In this document: one piece after another, positions 40,161-48,347 of the stretch | How the letters are laid out: every line of letters starts with the position of its first letter | Numbering within the stretch: position 1 is the first letter of the stretch | Assembly: GCF_017301735.1 (NCBI RefSeq) | Contig: NZ_CP071090.1 | Location: 11,887,001-11,951,000, forward strand | Origin: Pyxidicoccus parkwaysis | GTDB taxonomy: Bacteria > Myxococcota > Myxococcia > Myxococcales > Myxococcaceae | DNA length: 64,000 nt | Reading direction: 5' to 3' | Translations under genes and position numbers: made by a program | Notes under the pieces: model-generated | Databases searched by the model: none | Told to the model about the DNA's origin: nothing | What the model saw: only the letters and a program-made list of their open reading frames with translations

Positions 40161-42053
40161 GTGTCCGCCCCGCGTGATGCAGTAACCAGCGCCGCCCTGC
40201 TGGGCAGGTACGAGCTCGTCTCGGAACTGGGGCACGGCGGAATGGCGAGGGTGTACCGGGCGCGAGCCGCGGGCCCTGGCGGTTTCGAGAAGACGCTGGT
40301 CGTGAAGTGCATTCTTCCGCACCTGGCGAAGGACCCGCAGTTCGTCGAGATGTTCCTGGCCGAGGCCCGGCTCGCGGCGCGGCTGAACCATCCCAACCTC
40401 GTGCAGATTTTCGACTTCGGCGAGGCGGACGGCGCGTACTTCCTGGCGATGGAGTACATCGACGGGCCCACGCTGCGCGCGCTGCTGCGGCGGCTGGGCT
40501 CTCAGGGCCAGGTGATGCCCTATCCCCTGTGTGCACGCATCGCGTCAGCGGTGTGTGAGGGCCTCACGTTCGCGCACGAGTTCAGTGATCCGGACACCGG
40601 CGAGGCGCTGCGGATGATCCACCGCGATGTCAGCCCGGACAACATCCTGCTGTCGCGCAGCGGCAACGTGAAGCTGGTGGACTTCGGCATCGCCAAGGCC
40701 ACGAGCCAGTCGCCGCAGACGCAGGTGGGCACGCTCAAGGGCAAGGTGCCGTACATGGCGCCCGAGCAGCTCCGCAACGAGCCGCTGGACCCGCGCGCGG
40801 ACGTCTACTCGCTGGGCGTGGTGCTCTACGAGATGGTGGCGGGCGCCAAGCCCTACGAGGCCGGCAACGAGGCGGCGCTGATGCACGCCATCCTCTTCGA
40901 CCCGTTCATCCCCGTGGCCGCGCGGCGCGAGGACGTCCCCGAGGCCCTGGACCGCATCATCCAGCGCGCGCTCTCGAAGGACCGCGCGACGCGCTACGCG
41001 AGCTGCCGGCAGCTGCAGGCGGACCTGGACCGCTACCTGCTGACCTGCGGACATCCGGTGGGGACGCAGCACGTGTCCCAGCTCATCAGAGCCGCCGCTG
41101 TACCCATCGGCGGGAGCCCCGTCGTGGGCACGCCCGTGTCCGGCAACATCGTCCCGCCGCGCGAGCAGTCCCGTGGCTCCGGCCAGGTGCGCCCCACCAC
41201 CGGAACGGCCGCGCAGCTGCCGACGGCAGTGGACCCGGGACCTCAGGCCACGGGGCCCACGCGCCCCGGGTTGCTGATGCGGGGACGAGGCGGGCTGCTC
41301 GTGGCGATGGGTGTCGGCGCCCTGCTGGCGGGAGGCGTCGCCGTGGCGCTGCGCTCTGGAGACAGGGACGTTCCGCCCGTCGCGCCCGTGGGCCAGGTCG
41401 CTGGAACCGCCGTTCCGCCCAACGCCGCCGGCACCCAGATGGGAACCGCCGTTCCGCCCAACGGTGTCGGCGCCCAGACGGGAACCGCCGTTCCGCCCAA
41501 TGGCGTCGGCACCCAGGTGGCTCAGGGCGCCACCGCGGATGGAACCGCCATTCCGCCCACGGGCGTCGGCTCCACGGCCGCGCAGGGAACGCGCGCGGAA
41601 GGAACCGTCATTCCGCAAGGCGGTGGCGCGACGTCGCAGGCTCCGGCCGAGCCGACGGAGGTGGAGTTCCAGGTGACGGTGACGCCGCGCAAGGCCTCGC
41701 TGCGCCTGGACAACAAGCTGCTGTCGGGCAGCCCCTTCTCGGACACCTTCCCCCGGGATGGCAGCGTGCACACGCTGCGTGTGTCCGCGCCCGGCTATGC
41801 GCCCGTGGTGAAGGAAGTGCGCTTCGACCGCGACCTGTCGCTCGACATCACCCTCTCGCGACGCGGCCAGGAATCTCGCCGTCCCGCCGTCGTGGAGAGC
41901 ACGCCTCGCGAGCAGGCCGACGTCCAGGCCCAGGAGCCGGACTTCGCCGAGATGCCCACGAAGCCGAGTCCCCGCAAGCCGCCCCGACGCAGCCTCGACC
42001 CGGACAATCCCTGGGCCGAGCAGGGCGACAAATCTTCCCCGGAAACCCCATGA
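40161..42053 (+). CDS. Membrane Ser/Thr protein kinase with PEGA domain
   Basis: 630 residues from a GTG with GGAGAGG just upstream; the frame before it is non-coding A+T-rich DNA. The kinase domain (about 15-290) has GHGGMARVY (25-32), lysine K49, MIHRDVSPDN with catalytic D156, DFGIAKA and MAPEQL. One membrane helix (about 377-396, LLVAMGVGALLAGGVAVAL) splits the cytoplasmic kinase from an exported tail. The tail has imperfect 13-residue repeats (GTAVPPNGVG type), then a PEGA domain (about 505-575) that usually binds cell-wall polymers or surface-layer lattices. It should couple an envelope signal to phosphorylation of cytoplasmic proteins. It is first in a four-gene operon, overlapping the next start by ATGA. 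Confidence 0.92.
   Translation: MSAPRDAVTSAALLGRYELVSELGHGGMARVYRARAAGPGGFEKTLVVKCILPHLAKDPQFVEMFLAEARLAARLNHPNLVQIFDFGEADGAYFLAMEYIDGPTLRALLRRLGSQGQVMPYPLCARIASAVCEGLTFAHEFSDPDTGEALRMIHRDVSPDNILLSRSGNVKLVDFGIAKATSQSPQTQVGTLKGKVPYMAPEQLRNEPLDPRADVYSLGVVLYEMVAGAKPYEAGNEAALMHAILFDPFIPVAARREDVPEALDRIIQRALSKDRATRYASCRQLQADLDRYLLTCGHPVGTQHVSQLIRAAAVPIGGSPVVGTPVSGNIVPPREQSRGSGQVRPTTGTAAQLPTAVDPGPQATGPTRPGLLMRGRGGLLVAMGVGALLAGGVAVALRSGDRDVPPVAPVGQVAGTAVPPNAAGTQMGTAVPPNGVGAQTGTAVPPNGVGTQVAQGATADGTAIPPTGVGSTAAQGTRAEGTVIPQGGGATSQAPAEPTEVEFQVTVTPRKASLRLDNKLLSGSPFSDTFPRDGSVHTLRVSAPGYAPVVKEVRFDRDLSLDITLSRRGQESRRPAVVESTPREQADVQAQEPDFAEMPTKPSPRKPPRRSLDPDNPWAEQGDKSSPETP
41403..41620 (+). repeat. Imperfect 39/60-base in-frame repeats in the kinase tail
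   Basis: Units beginning GGAACCGCCGTTCCGCCCAA start at 41403, 41442, 41481 and, with drift, at 41541 and 41601. Each encodes GTAVPPN plus a variable stretch, a flexible spacer between membrane helix and PEGA domain. Confidence 0.7.
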
Positions 42054-43063
42054 ATCCCATCACGATGTGTCATCCCAAGCGGCTCGCCCTCCTGCTCCTG
42101 GTGGCGATGGCCGCGGGCACCGCCAGTGCCGCCCCTCCCGCCCGCAAGACTCCCTCCGCTCGCACCCAGCAGATGGAGGAGGCGCAGCGCCGCTACGAGC
42201 GCGGCAAGGAGTTCTACGAGGAGAGCGACTTCCGCGCGGCGCTGGTGGAGTTCCAGCGCGCCTACGAATTGGCGCCCAGCTACAAGCTCCTCTACAGCAT
42301 CGCCCAGGTCCAGTATCAGCTGCAGGACTACGCGGGCGCGCTGCGCAGCTTCCAGCAGTACCTGGAAGAGGGGCAGGCGGAAATCACCGCCCAGCGCCGC
42401 GACGAGGTGCAGCGCGAGGTGGACCGCCTGCGCTCGCGTGTGGCGACGCTGGACATCGTCACCCGGCCGGTGGGCGCGACGGTGTCCGTGGACGACCAGC
42501 CCGTGGGCCGCACGCCGCTGTCCGAGCCCGTCCTGGTGAGCGCTGGCCGGCGCAAGGTGACGGCCGAACTTCCCGGTGAGCCGCCGGTGACGCGCGTGGT
42601 GGACGTGGCCGGCATGGACACCGTGAAGGTGCAGCTCGACTTCGCGCCGCCGCCCACGCCGAAGCCCGCCGCCGTCGCCAAGCCCGAGACCACCGCCCCC
42701 GTGTCGCCGACGCCCGGCCTGACGGCGCGCGCCGAGCCTCGCGGCTTCCCCTGGAAGATGTGGACGGCCACCGGCGCGCTGGCGGTGGGCGCGGGCGTCA
42801 CGGCCATCATGGCCAGCAGCGCGTCCAGCGACCTGAAGAAGCAGCGGGACACCTTCGGCGTGACGCGCGCGCAGTTGGATGACGCCAGCAGCAAGGCGAA
42901 GACGCTGGCCCTCACCAGCGACGTCCTCACCGGGGCCACGGTGGTGGCGGCCGGCATCTCCGCCTACCTGACCTTCACCCGCGGCCCCTCCGACGCCGCT
43001 CCCGGTCCGTCTGTGTCGCTGGGCGTGGGCCCCGGCAGCGTCGGCGTCGCCGGTGCCTTCTAG
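42050..43063 (+). CDS. TPR-PEGA envelope protein
   Basis: 337 residues. A signal peptide (LALLLLVAMAAGTASA) precedes TPR helices (AQRRYERGKEFYEESDFRAA, FQRAYELAPSYKLLYSIAQV, QLQDYAGALRSFQQYLEEG). A PEGA domain follows at about 135-200 (TLDIVTRPVGATVSVDDQPV, GRTPLSEPVLVSAGRRKVTA), then a Pro-rich linker, one hydrophobic helix (about 240-260) and a Gly/Ala-rich end with another helix. It overlaps the kinase stop (ATGA), so it is co-translated. PEGA-TPR proteins often sit in the periplasm as adaptors; the matching PEGA domain suggests a complex with the kinase, an inference. Confidence 0.85.
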   Translation: MNPITMCHPKRLALLLLVAMAAGTASAAPPARKTPSARTQQMEEAQRRYERGKEFYEESDFRAALVEFQRAYELAPSYKLLYSIAQVQYQLQDYAGALRSFQQYLEEGQAEITAQRRDEVQREVDRLRSRVATLDIVTRPVGATVSVDDQPVGRTPLSEPVLVSAGRRKVTAELPGEPPVTRVVDVAGMDTVKVQLDFAPPPTPKPAAVAKPETTAPVSPTPGLTARAEPRGFPWKMWTATGALAVGAGVTAIMASSASSDLKKQRDTFGVTRAQLDDASSKAKTLALTSDVLTGATVVAAGISAYLTFTRGPSDAAPGPSVSLGVGPGSVGVAGAF

Positions 43064-43092
43064 CCTTCGATTTCCTCACGAGCGACACACCC

Positions 43093-43446
43093 ATGTCTTT
43101 CCTTCCCGTCACTTCGCGAGGTCCTTCCCGGCTTCGCGCCCTCCTTCTCGTCCCGGCGCTGCTGCTGGCGCTCGCGGGCTGTTCGCTGGCGCTGGATACC
43201 GAGTCCGCGCAGTGCTCCACGGACGCTGACTGCGAGCGCTTCGGTACCTACCCGCTCTGCCAGGAGGGCGTGTGCGTGCCCTCGGGGCTCGGGCCGCAGG
43301 GCTGCTTCCGCGGCAACGCGTCCACTGAGGAGCAGTTCCTCAACCAGTGCACGCGCGCGGAATGCGTGCCCTTCGACAACTGCGCGCGCCTGGGGCTGTG
43401 CAATGCCAGCGACCCGCTGCCCGACCTCGTTCCCCGGCCTCCCTGA
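43093..43446 (+). CDS. Small Cys-rich lipoprotein
   Basis: 117 residues. Lipobox LALAGC (C at about 36) after an N-terminal basic stretch and hydrophobic core. The mature part has a CSTDADCERFGTYPLCQEGV disulfide-type module, then CTRAECVPFDNCARLGLC; ten or so cysteines in about 70 residues imply a disulfide-bonded domain outside the cytoplasm. It follows the TPR-PEGA gene by 29 bases. Function unknown; probably a binding module of the same envelope complex. Confidence 0.8.
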   Translation: MSFLPVTSRGPSRLRALLLVPALLLALAGCSLALDTESAQCSTDADCERFGTYPLCQEGVCVPSGLGPQGCFRGNASTEEQFLNQCTRAECVPFDNCARLGLCNASDPLPDLVPRPP

Positions 43447-43488
43447 GCCGCTCTGGTTTCCTTCTTCCTGCTCCTCTTGCGAACTCCC

Positions 43489-44727
43489 ATGAGACTTCCC
43501 ACGCTCACTGGCGGCCTGGCGCGTGCGCTGGCCGTCCTCGCCGCGCTCGCGGTTCCGGCTGCCCACGCGCAGACGAACACGCCCACCATCTCCTGTCCCA
43601 CCACGCAGGTCGTGTACGTGGCGGGCTCTTCCGCGGTCCGCTCGTTCCTCACGGTGGTGGCGCCGCTGCTCGCGCAGGACACGCCCGCGTACAGCATCGT
43701 CTACCAGGCGCAGGGCTCGTGTACGGGCGTCAGCGCCATCTACAGCTCGGACCCGTCGAAGCGGGTGATGAAGGACATTCCCGCCGCGGCGGGGCGGGCG
43801 GCCAACTACGCCATCCTGCTCAAGTCGGACGGCTCGGCGCAGGAGTGCTCGCTGCCGACGGACGGCGTGCTGGTGGACGTGGGCGTGTCGGACGTCTTCG
43901 CCTCCACGTGCGGTGTCGAGGCCCCCACCGGCGTGCAGATTTCCGACTACGAGGGCCCCATCCAGCCGATGACCTTCGTGGTGCCGGTGAACTCCACGCA
44001 GAAGAGCATCAGCGCGGAGGCGGCCTATATGGCGTTCGGCATGGGGGGCAACAAGGGCACGGCGGCGCCCTGGCTGGACCCGTCGCTGTTCTTCGTGCGC
44101 AACGCGAGCTCGGGAACGCAGCAGATGATTGCGCGGGCCATCAGCGTGCCGGCGGACAAGTGGTGGGGCGTGGACCGTGGCGGCAGCGACGGCGTGCGCA
44201 AGAACATGAAGCTGCTGTTGGACGCGGCTTCGTCGGAGAAGGCCATCGGCATCCTGTCCACGGACGTGGCGGACGAGGAGCGCTCCAACCTGCGGATTCT
44301 CGCGTTCCAGGCGCGGGGGCAGAAGTGCGGCTTCCTGCCGGACTCGACGCCGTTCGCGAAGGACAAGGCGAACGTGCGTGACGGGCACTATCCCATCTGG
44401 GGGCCGGTGCACTTCTACACGCGAGTGGAGAACGGGCTGCCCACGGCGGCGGCGGGCGCGCTGGTGAGCCGCTTCGCGGCGCCGCAGCTCGAGCAGGGGC
44501 TCTTGGAAGCCATCATCAACAAGCACCTGGTGCCCAAGTGCGCGATGAAGGTGAAGCGCACTTCGGAGATGGGCGCGCTGGCGCCTGTCACGTCGGGCCT
44601 GCGGTGCGGCTGCTTCTTCGACAAGGTGGCCAACGGTGCTTCGTCGTGCACGCCGTGCGGCGGACCCGGGGATTGTCCGTCCTCGGCGCCGTCGTGCAAC
44701 TACGGCTACTGCGAGCAGGGCGGCTGA
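43489..44727 (+). CDS. PstS-like periplasmic substrate-binding protein with Cys-rich tail
   Basis: 412 residues from an ATG at 43489; a TTG 12 bases earlier is less likely. A signal peptide (LAALAVPAAHA) is followed by a PstS-type fold: VVYVAGSSAVRSFLTVVAPL near residue 40 (the phosphate-loop region of PstS-type proteins), then VSDVFASTCG, FVVPVNSTQKSISAEAAYMA, RNASSGTQQMIARAI and AIGILSTDVADE. The last 40 residues are a disulfide module (CGCFF, SSCTPCGGPGDCPSSAPSCN) like that of the neighbouring lipoprotein. Ligand not established. It is the last gene of the kinase operon; a strong hairpin follows. Confidence 0.8.
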   Translation: MRLPTLTGGLARALAVLAALAVPAAHAQTNTPTISCPTTQVVYVAGSSAVRSFLTVVAPLLAQDTPAYSIVYQAQGSCTGVSAIYSSDPSKRVMKDIPAAAGRAANYAILLKSDGSAQECSLPTDGVLVDVGVSDVFASTCGVEAPTGVQISDYEGPIQPMTFVVPVNSTQKSISAEAAYMAFGMGGNKGTAAPWLDPSLFFVRNASSGTQQMIARAISVPADKWWGVDRGGSDGVRKNMKLLLDAASSEKAIGILSTDVADEERSNLRILAFQARGQKCGFLPDSTPFAKDKANVRDGHYPIWGPVHFYTRVENGLPTAAAGALVSRFAAPQLEQGLLEAIINKHLVPKCAMKVKRTSEMGALAPVTSGLRCGCFFDKVANGASSCTPCGGPGDCPSSAPSCNYGYCEQGG

Positions 44728-45111
44728 ACGGAGTGCGGTGACGGGGCTCGAGGTGAGCTCCGTGTGGTGGGCGTGGCGGAGCGGGTGGTGTGCTCCGCCA
44801 TGCTTCGAGTGGATGGCTTGCAGGGGGCCGTTCGCGCTGGATGCCGGGAGGAACGGCGTCGCGCTGGAGCGCCTTCGCGCACGCTCTGTGCCTCGGATGA
44901 GTTGCCAACGTGCCCATGGTCCGGGTGCGCAGCGCGCTCTCCCATTCCAGTTGTCTGCATTAGACCACCATGGAGGGTAGCCACCACCCATCGCCATGTC
45001 AGACCCTGCGGGTAGGAAGTAGTGGACACGCAGTAGAGGGTGGGGTTCCACTCCAGGGGGACAGGGTCGATGATGGAAGGGTGGGGTGTTGGCGGACTGG
45101 GGAGTTCCGAG
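44728..45111. other. Gap after the kinase operon
   Basis: 384 bases. It holds the operon terminator (44771-44803). In the rest I see no gene-like reading frame or other structure; it presumably carries the promoter of the Uma2-type gene. Confidence 0.55.
44771..44803 (+). terminator. Operon terminator hairpin
   Basis: A 12-pair stem (44771-44782 with 44792-44803; one G-T pair) with a 9-base loop, 44 bases after the last gene of the kinase operon. Confidence 0.65.
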
Positions 45112-45681
45112 ATGACCAAGGAGACGAAGCGCCCGGCGACGTATGCCGACCTGGAGGCGCTACCCGAGAACGTGGTCGGGCAGCTTATCGACGGGGAGCT
45201 CATCGTCATGCCGCGGCCTATGACTCCGCATGGCATGGCGCATTCCGTGTTGTTTTTGAGATTGGGAAGCGCCTTCCAACTAGGGATGGGCGGGCCCGGG
45301 GGCTGGTGGTTCATGACCGAGCCGGAGCTGCACTTCGGCCAGAACGTCCTGGTGCCCGATCTTGCGGGCTGGCGTCGTGAGCGCATGCCCTTGATGCCCC
45401 GAGTCCCGTACATCACCCAGGCGCCGGACTGGGTCTGTGAAGTGCTCTCTCCTTCCACCGAGAAGCTGGACCGCACGCGGAAGCAGGAACTCTACGCACG
45501 TGAGGGCATTGCGCACGTGTGGCTCGTGGACCCGGAGCTACGGACGTTGGAGGTGTTCCAGTTGCACGGTGGACGGTGGGTGGAGCGGGCCACCTGGTCC
45601 GGTAATGCCCGCGTCCGCGCAGAGCCGTTCGAAGCCCTGGAGTTGGAGCTCGGGGCCTTGTGGGAGATGAAAGAGCCCTGA
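45112..45681 (+). CDS. Uma2-family (DUF820) PD-(D/E)XK nuclease-like protein
   Basis: 189 residues. The ATG at 45112 is chosen by a GGAG ribosome site and because homology starts there. Signatures of the Uma2 family: TYADLEALPENVVGQLIDGE, VMPRPMTPHG, FGQNVLVPDLAGWRRERMP, PDWVCEVLSPSTEKLDRTRK and REGIAHVWLVDPELRTLEVF. The catalytic PD-(D/E)XK core is visible in VPDLAGW, the EVLSPST acidic residue and KxxxY. Members are widespread in cyanobacteria and myxobacteria, often many per genome; biological role unclear. It converges on the DMT transporter gene with 10 bases between stops. Confidence 0.85.
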   Translation: MTKETKRPATYADLEALPENVVGQLIDGELIVMPRPMTPHGMAHSVLFLRLGSAFQLGMGGPGGWWFMTEPELHFGQNVLVPDLAGWRRERMPLMPRVPYITQAPDWVCEVLSPSTEKLDRTRKQELYAREGIAHVWLVDPELRTLEVFQLHGGRWVERATWSGNARVRAEPFEALELELGALWEMKEP

Positions 45682-45691
45682 CCCCGGTGAC

Positions 45692-46570
45692 TCACTTCGG
45701 CGCGGCGGCCGTCGGGGGAGCACGGGGCGGCGCCTTCGCGGAGAGCGCCAGCAACACCCCCGCCAGCAGCGCCGCTCCCGCGAGCACCAGTCGCTGCGTC
45801 ACCGTCTCCCCGAGCAGCAGCACCCCACCCACCGCCGCCAGCACCGGCACGCAGAGCTGGACGATGGCGGCCCGTGTCGCCGTCAGGTGCGGCAGCGCCG
45901 CGTACCACAGGCTGTAGCCCACGCCCGACGCCAGCGCTCCCGAGCCCACCGCCAGCGCCACCCCATGCCCCGTCGCATGCGGCGCGCCCTGCACCAGCAG
46001 CCCCACGCCCGACAGCGCCGCCGCCATGGGCACGGAGCGCAGGAAGTTGTCCGCCGTCGCCGCCAGCGGATTGCGATTGCCGCGTCCCCGCAGCGAGTAC
46101 ACGCCCCACGCCACACCCGCGCACGCCATCAGCGCCGCGCCCACCGGGTCCGGCGCGGAGACTCCCGGCGCCGTCAGCCCCACCAGCCCGCTCAGCGCGA
46201 GCACCAGCCCCGCCACCTCGCGCGACTTGGGACGCTCACCGCGCGCCAGCCCCGTGCCCAGCATCGTCGCCTGCACGCAGCCGAACAGCAGCAGCGCTCC
46301 CACGCCGGCCGGAATGCGCACGTACGCCAGCGAGAAGCCCGCCGCGTACGCGAAGAGCGCCAGCGCCGAGGGCCAGGAGCCTCCCATGTGCCTCCCTCCC
46401 CGCGCCCGCAGCAGCACCGCCAGCACCAGCGCGCCGGACACCAGCCGCACGCCCGTGAAGGACGCCGCGTCGATGAGCCGGCCACCTCCCGCCAGCGCCG
46501 CGCGGCACAGCAGCGAGTTGGCCGCGAAGCCCATCAGCGCCAGCACCGTGAGCAGTCCTGTCCGCATCAT
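45692..46570 (-). CDS. EamA/DMT-superfamily transporter
   Basis: 292 residues, ten predicted membrane helices in two five-helix halves, the typical EamA length. Seen: LLTVLALMGFAANSLLCRAA, the helix-4 stretch YVRIPAGVGALLLFGCVQAT, the second-half SGVGYSLWYAALPHLTATRA and a C-terminal VLLALSAKAPP. These inner-membrane exporters move amino acids, metabolites or nucleotide sugars; the substrate is not predictable. It is coupled to the upstream outer-membrane protein gene by an ATGA overlap. Confidence 0.88.
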   Translation of the reverse strand: MMRTGLLTVLALMGFAANSLLCRAALAGGGRLIDAASFTGVRLVSGALVLAVLLRARGGRHMGGSWPSALALFAYAAGFSLAYVRIPAGVGALLLFGCVQATMLGTGLARGERPKSREVAGLVLALSGLVGLTAPGVSAPDPVGAALMACAGVAWGVYSLRGRGNRNPLAATADNFLRSVPMAAALSGVGLLVQGAPHATGHGVALAVGSGALASGVGYSLWYAALPHLTATRAAIVQLCVPVLAAVGGVLLLGETVTQRLVLAGAALLAGVLLALSAKAPPRAPPTAAAPK

Positions 46571-47823
46571 CGCCAGAACCCCACCGACAGACCCACGTTG
46601 GTGTACCGACGCGCCAGGTCGAAGGACGCGGTGATGGCCCAGTCCTCCCAGTAGCGCAGCACGAACACCTCGAAGCCTCCCGTGACATGGGGCCGCGCCG
46701 GCCGGCCGTCGAAGGGCGAGGGCTCTCCGTAGACGCCCGCGCGCAGGCGCACCATGCCCGGAATCGTGTCGTGCTCCACGCCGAGGCGCGGGGCGAACTC
46801 CGCCGAGCCGCCCACCAACTGCGGCTCCGCCGTGGAGGCGAACGAGCGCACCGGCACCGCGTTGTCCACGCCGGAGATGAGGTCCACCTGCGCGCTGAGG
46901 AGCCACCGCCCCGCGGGCGCGCCCTTCGGCTCCTCGTCCGGCACCGGCAGCGCGTCTCCCTCCACAATCAACTGCCGCCGCGCCGCCGGGGACAGGCGGT
47001 TGTAGCGCTCGGAGCCCTCGCCGAAGCGCCAGCTCGCGCCCACGGACAGCACCGCGGGAGCCACCACCGCGCTGAACAGTTGCCGGCCCGCCAGCACCGG
47101 CACCTGCCCCTTGTCGCGCAGGTCCGCCACCACCTCCGGCCGCACCGTCACGCCCAGCCGCCACGCGCGCCCGTGGGGCCGGTACAGCATGTCCACCTCC
47201 ACGCCCGTGTCGCCGTAGCGAAGCTCGTCACCGCCCGAGGAGAGGCGGAAGGACGCCTGCGCCGCGTAGATGCCCATGGCGAGGATGAAGTCGTCCTGAC
47301 CGAAGGACACCGCCCCCGCCAGCACCGACTGCGTCAGGGACACGCGGATGCGCTCGGAGTCTCCCGAGCACGTCACGGTGGCGCAGTAGGACACCGAGGC
47401 GTTGCGCAGCGCGAAGCCGATGCCGAAGCGCTTGTATTGCAGCAGCAGCCCGCCGAGGAGCTGCCGGCTGTCCTCGGACTCATCCGGCCGCCCGTCGTTG
47501 TCCACGTCGCGGTTGCGCCCGGTCGCGAAGGGCAGGTCCAACCAGGACAGGGTGACGCCCAGGTCCCAGTCCTTCTCCAGCGAGGGGCTCCGGTGCGCCA
47601 GCGCGGACAGGTTGCTGGGCAGGCCCGCCGCGCCCTCGGCGAGGCCCACGTACGCACCGCCCAGCGCCACCACGCGCGCCGAGCCCAGCAGCGAGCCCGG
47701 GTTGAAGTACAGCCGCTCCGGGCGCGGCTCGGTGGGCTCCGTCTCCTGTGCCCGCGCCGCCGGAGCTGCGCACAGCAGCGCCGCGCAGAGGAGCGTCACC
47801 GCGTATCGCGAACGCACGCTCAT
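46567..47823 (-). CDS. Outer-membrane beta-barrel-like protein
   Basis: 418 residues. The start at 47823 (AAGGAG about 12 bases before) gives a signal peptide ending LLCAAPAARAQ. The mature protein has many alternating aromatic/charged strands: LGGAYVGLAEGAAGLPSNLS, GLLLQYKRFGIGFALRNASV, AWRLGVTVRPEVVADLRDKG and a terminal LARRYTNVGLSVGFWR. An aromatic-rich C-terminus is usual for Gram-negative porin-like barrels. The AEGAAGLPSN motif recalls FadL/PorV-type proteins. It overlaps the transporter gene downstream, hinting at shared export. Start at 47880 is rejected because the signal fits only the shorter form. Confidence 0.75.
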   Translation of the reverse strand: MSVRSRYAVTLLCAALLCAAPAARAQETEPTEPRPERLYFNPGSLLGSARVVALGGAYVGLAEGAAGLPSNLSALAHRSPSLEKDWDLGVTLSWLDLPFATGRNRDVDNDGRPDESEDSRQLLGGLLLQYKRFGIGFALRNASVSYCATVTCSGDSERIRVSLTQSVLAGAVSFGQDDFILAMGIYAAQASFRLSSGGDELRYGDTGVEVDMLYRPHGRAWRLGVTVRPEVVADLRDKGQVPVLAGRQLFSAVVAPAVLSVGASWRFGEGSERYNRLSPAARRQLIVEGDALPVPDEEPKGAPAGRWLLSAQVDLISGVDNAVPVRSFASTAEPQLVGGSAEFAPRLGVEHDTIPGMVRLRAGVYGEPSPFDGRPARPHVTGGFEVFVLRYWEDWAITASFDLARRYTNVGLSVGFWR

Positions 47824-47983
47824 CACCCGCCACTCCTTGCGCGCCAGGATGCGCATGGCCACTGCGCGCACACGCCCCACGCCACCGCGCTTCGCGCGCC
47901 ACGGTGCGGATTCCGGCCCGGAGTGCGAGCCCGCCCGTGCCAGCTCGAGCCGTGCGTTGCGGTGTACCCGTGCACGCCCGCGC

Positions 47984-48295
47984 TCACTTCGCCCGCACCA
48001 CCTCCGCGAAGAGGCGGTCGGCCTCGGCGGCCAGGGCGGTGTCGCGGAAGGTGAGGCCTCCTGCGTCGTGCGTGACGAGCGCCAGCGTCACCTTCCTCCA
48101 GCGGATGTCGATGTCCGGGTGGTGGTCCGCCTTCTCCGCCGCCTGCGCCACCTTCTCCACGAAGGCGATGCCGGCAAGGAAGGACGGCGCCTCATACGTA
48201 CGGCGAATCATCCCGCCCTCGTGCTTCCATTCGGGATGCTGGGCGAGGAAGGACTGGAGCGCCTCGGGAGCGAGCAGCGTGCGGTCATAGGCCAT
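47984..48295 (-). CDS. phhB: Pterin-4-alpha-carbinolamine dehydratase
   Basis: 103 residues, the family length. It dehydrates 4a-hydroxytetrahydrobiopterin, regenerating the cofactor used by aromatic amino-acid hydroxylases. The signature is ADHHPDIDIRWRKVTLALVT (two adjacent catalytic histidines plus the aspartate), preceded by YEAPSFLAGIAFVEKVAQAA. Cytoplasmic. No hydroxylase gene is in the window. A short regulatory role (DCoH-like) is possible but not shown. Confidence 0.93.
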   Translation of the reverse strand: MAYDRTLLAPEALQSFLAQHPEWKHEGGMIRRTYEAPSFLAGIAFVEKVAQAAEKADHHPDIDIRWRKVTLALVTHDAGGLTFRDTALAAEADRLFAEVVRAK

Positions 48296-48347
48296 GCCCG
48301 CTTTCTACCCGCTCCCGCGCCCGAGGAAAGCCGTCTGTGTCGCGCCG

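Noticed and set aside
41403..41620. Direct repeats resembling iterons
   Set aside because: They lie within the kinase coding sequence and encode GTAVPPN repeats; no replication genes are nearby.
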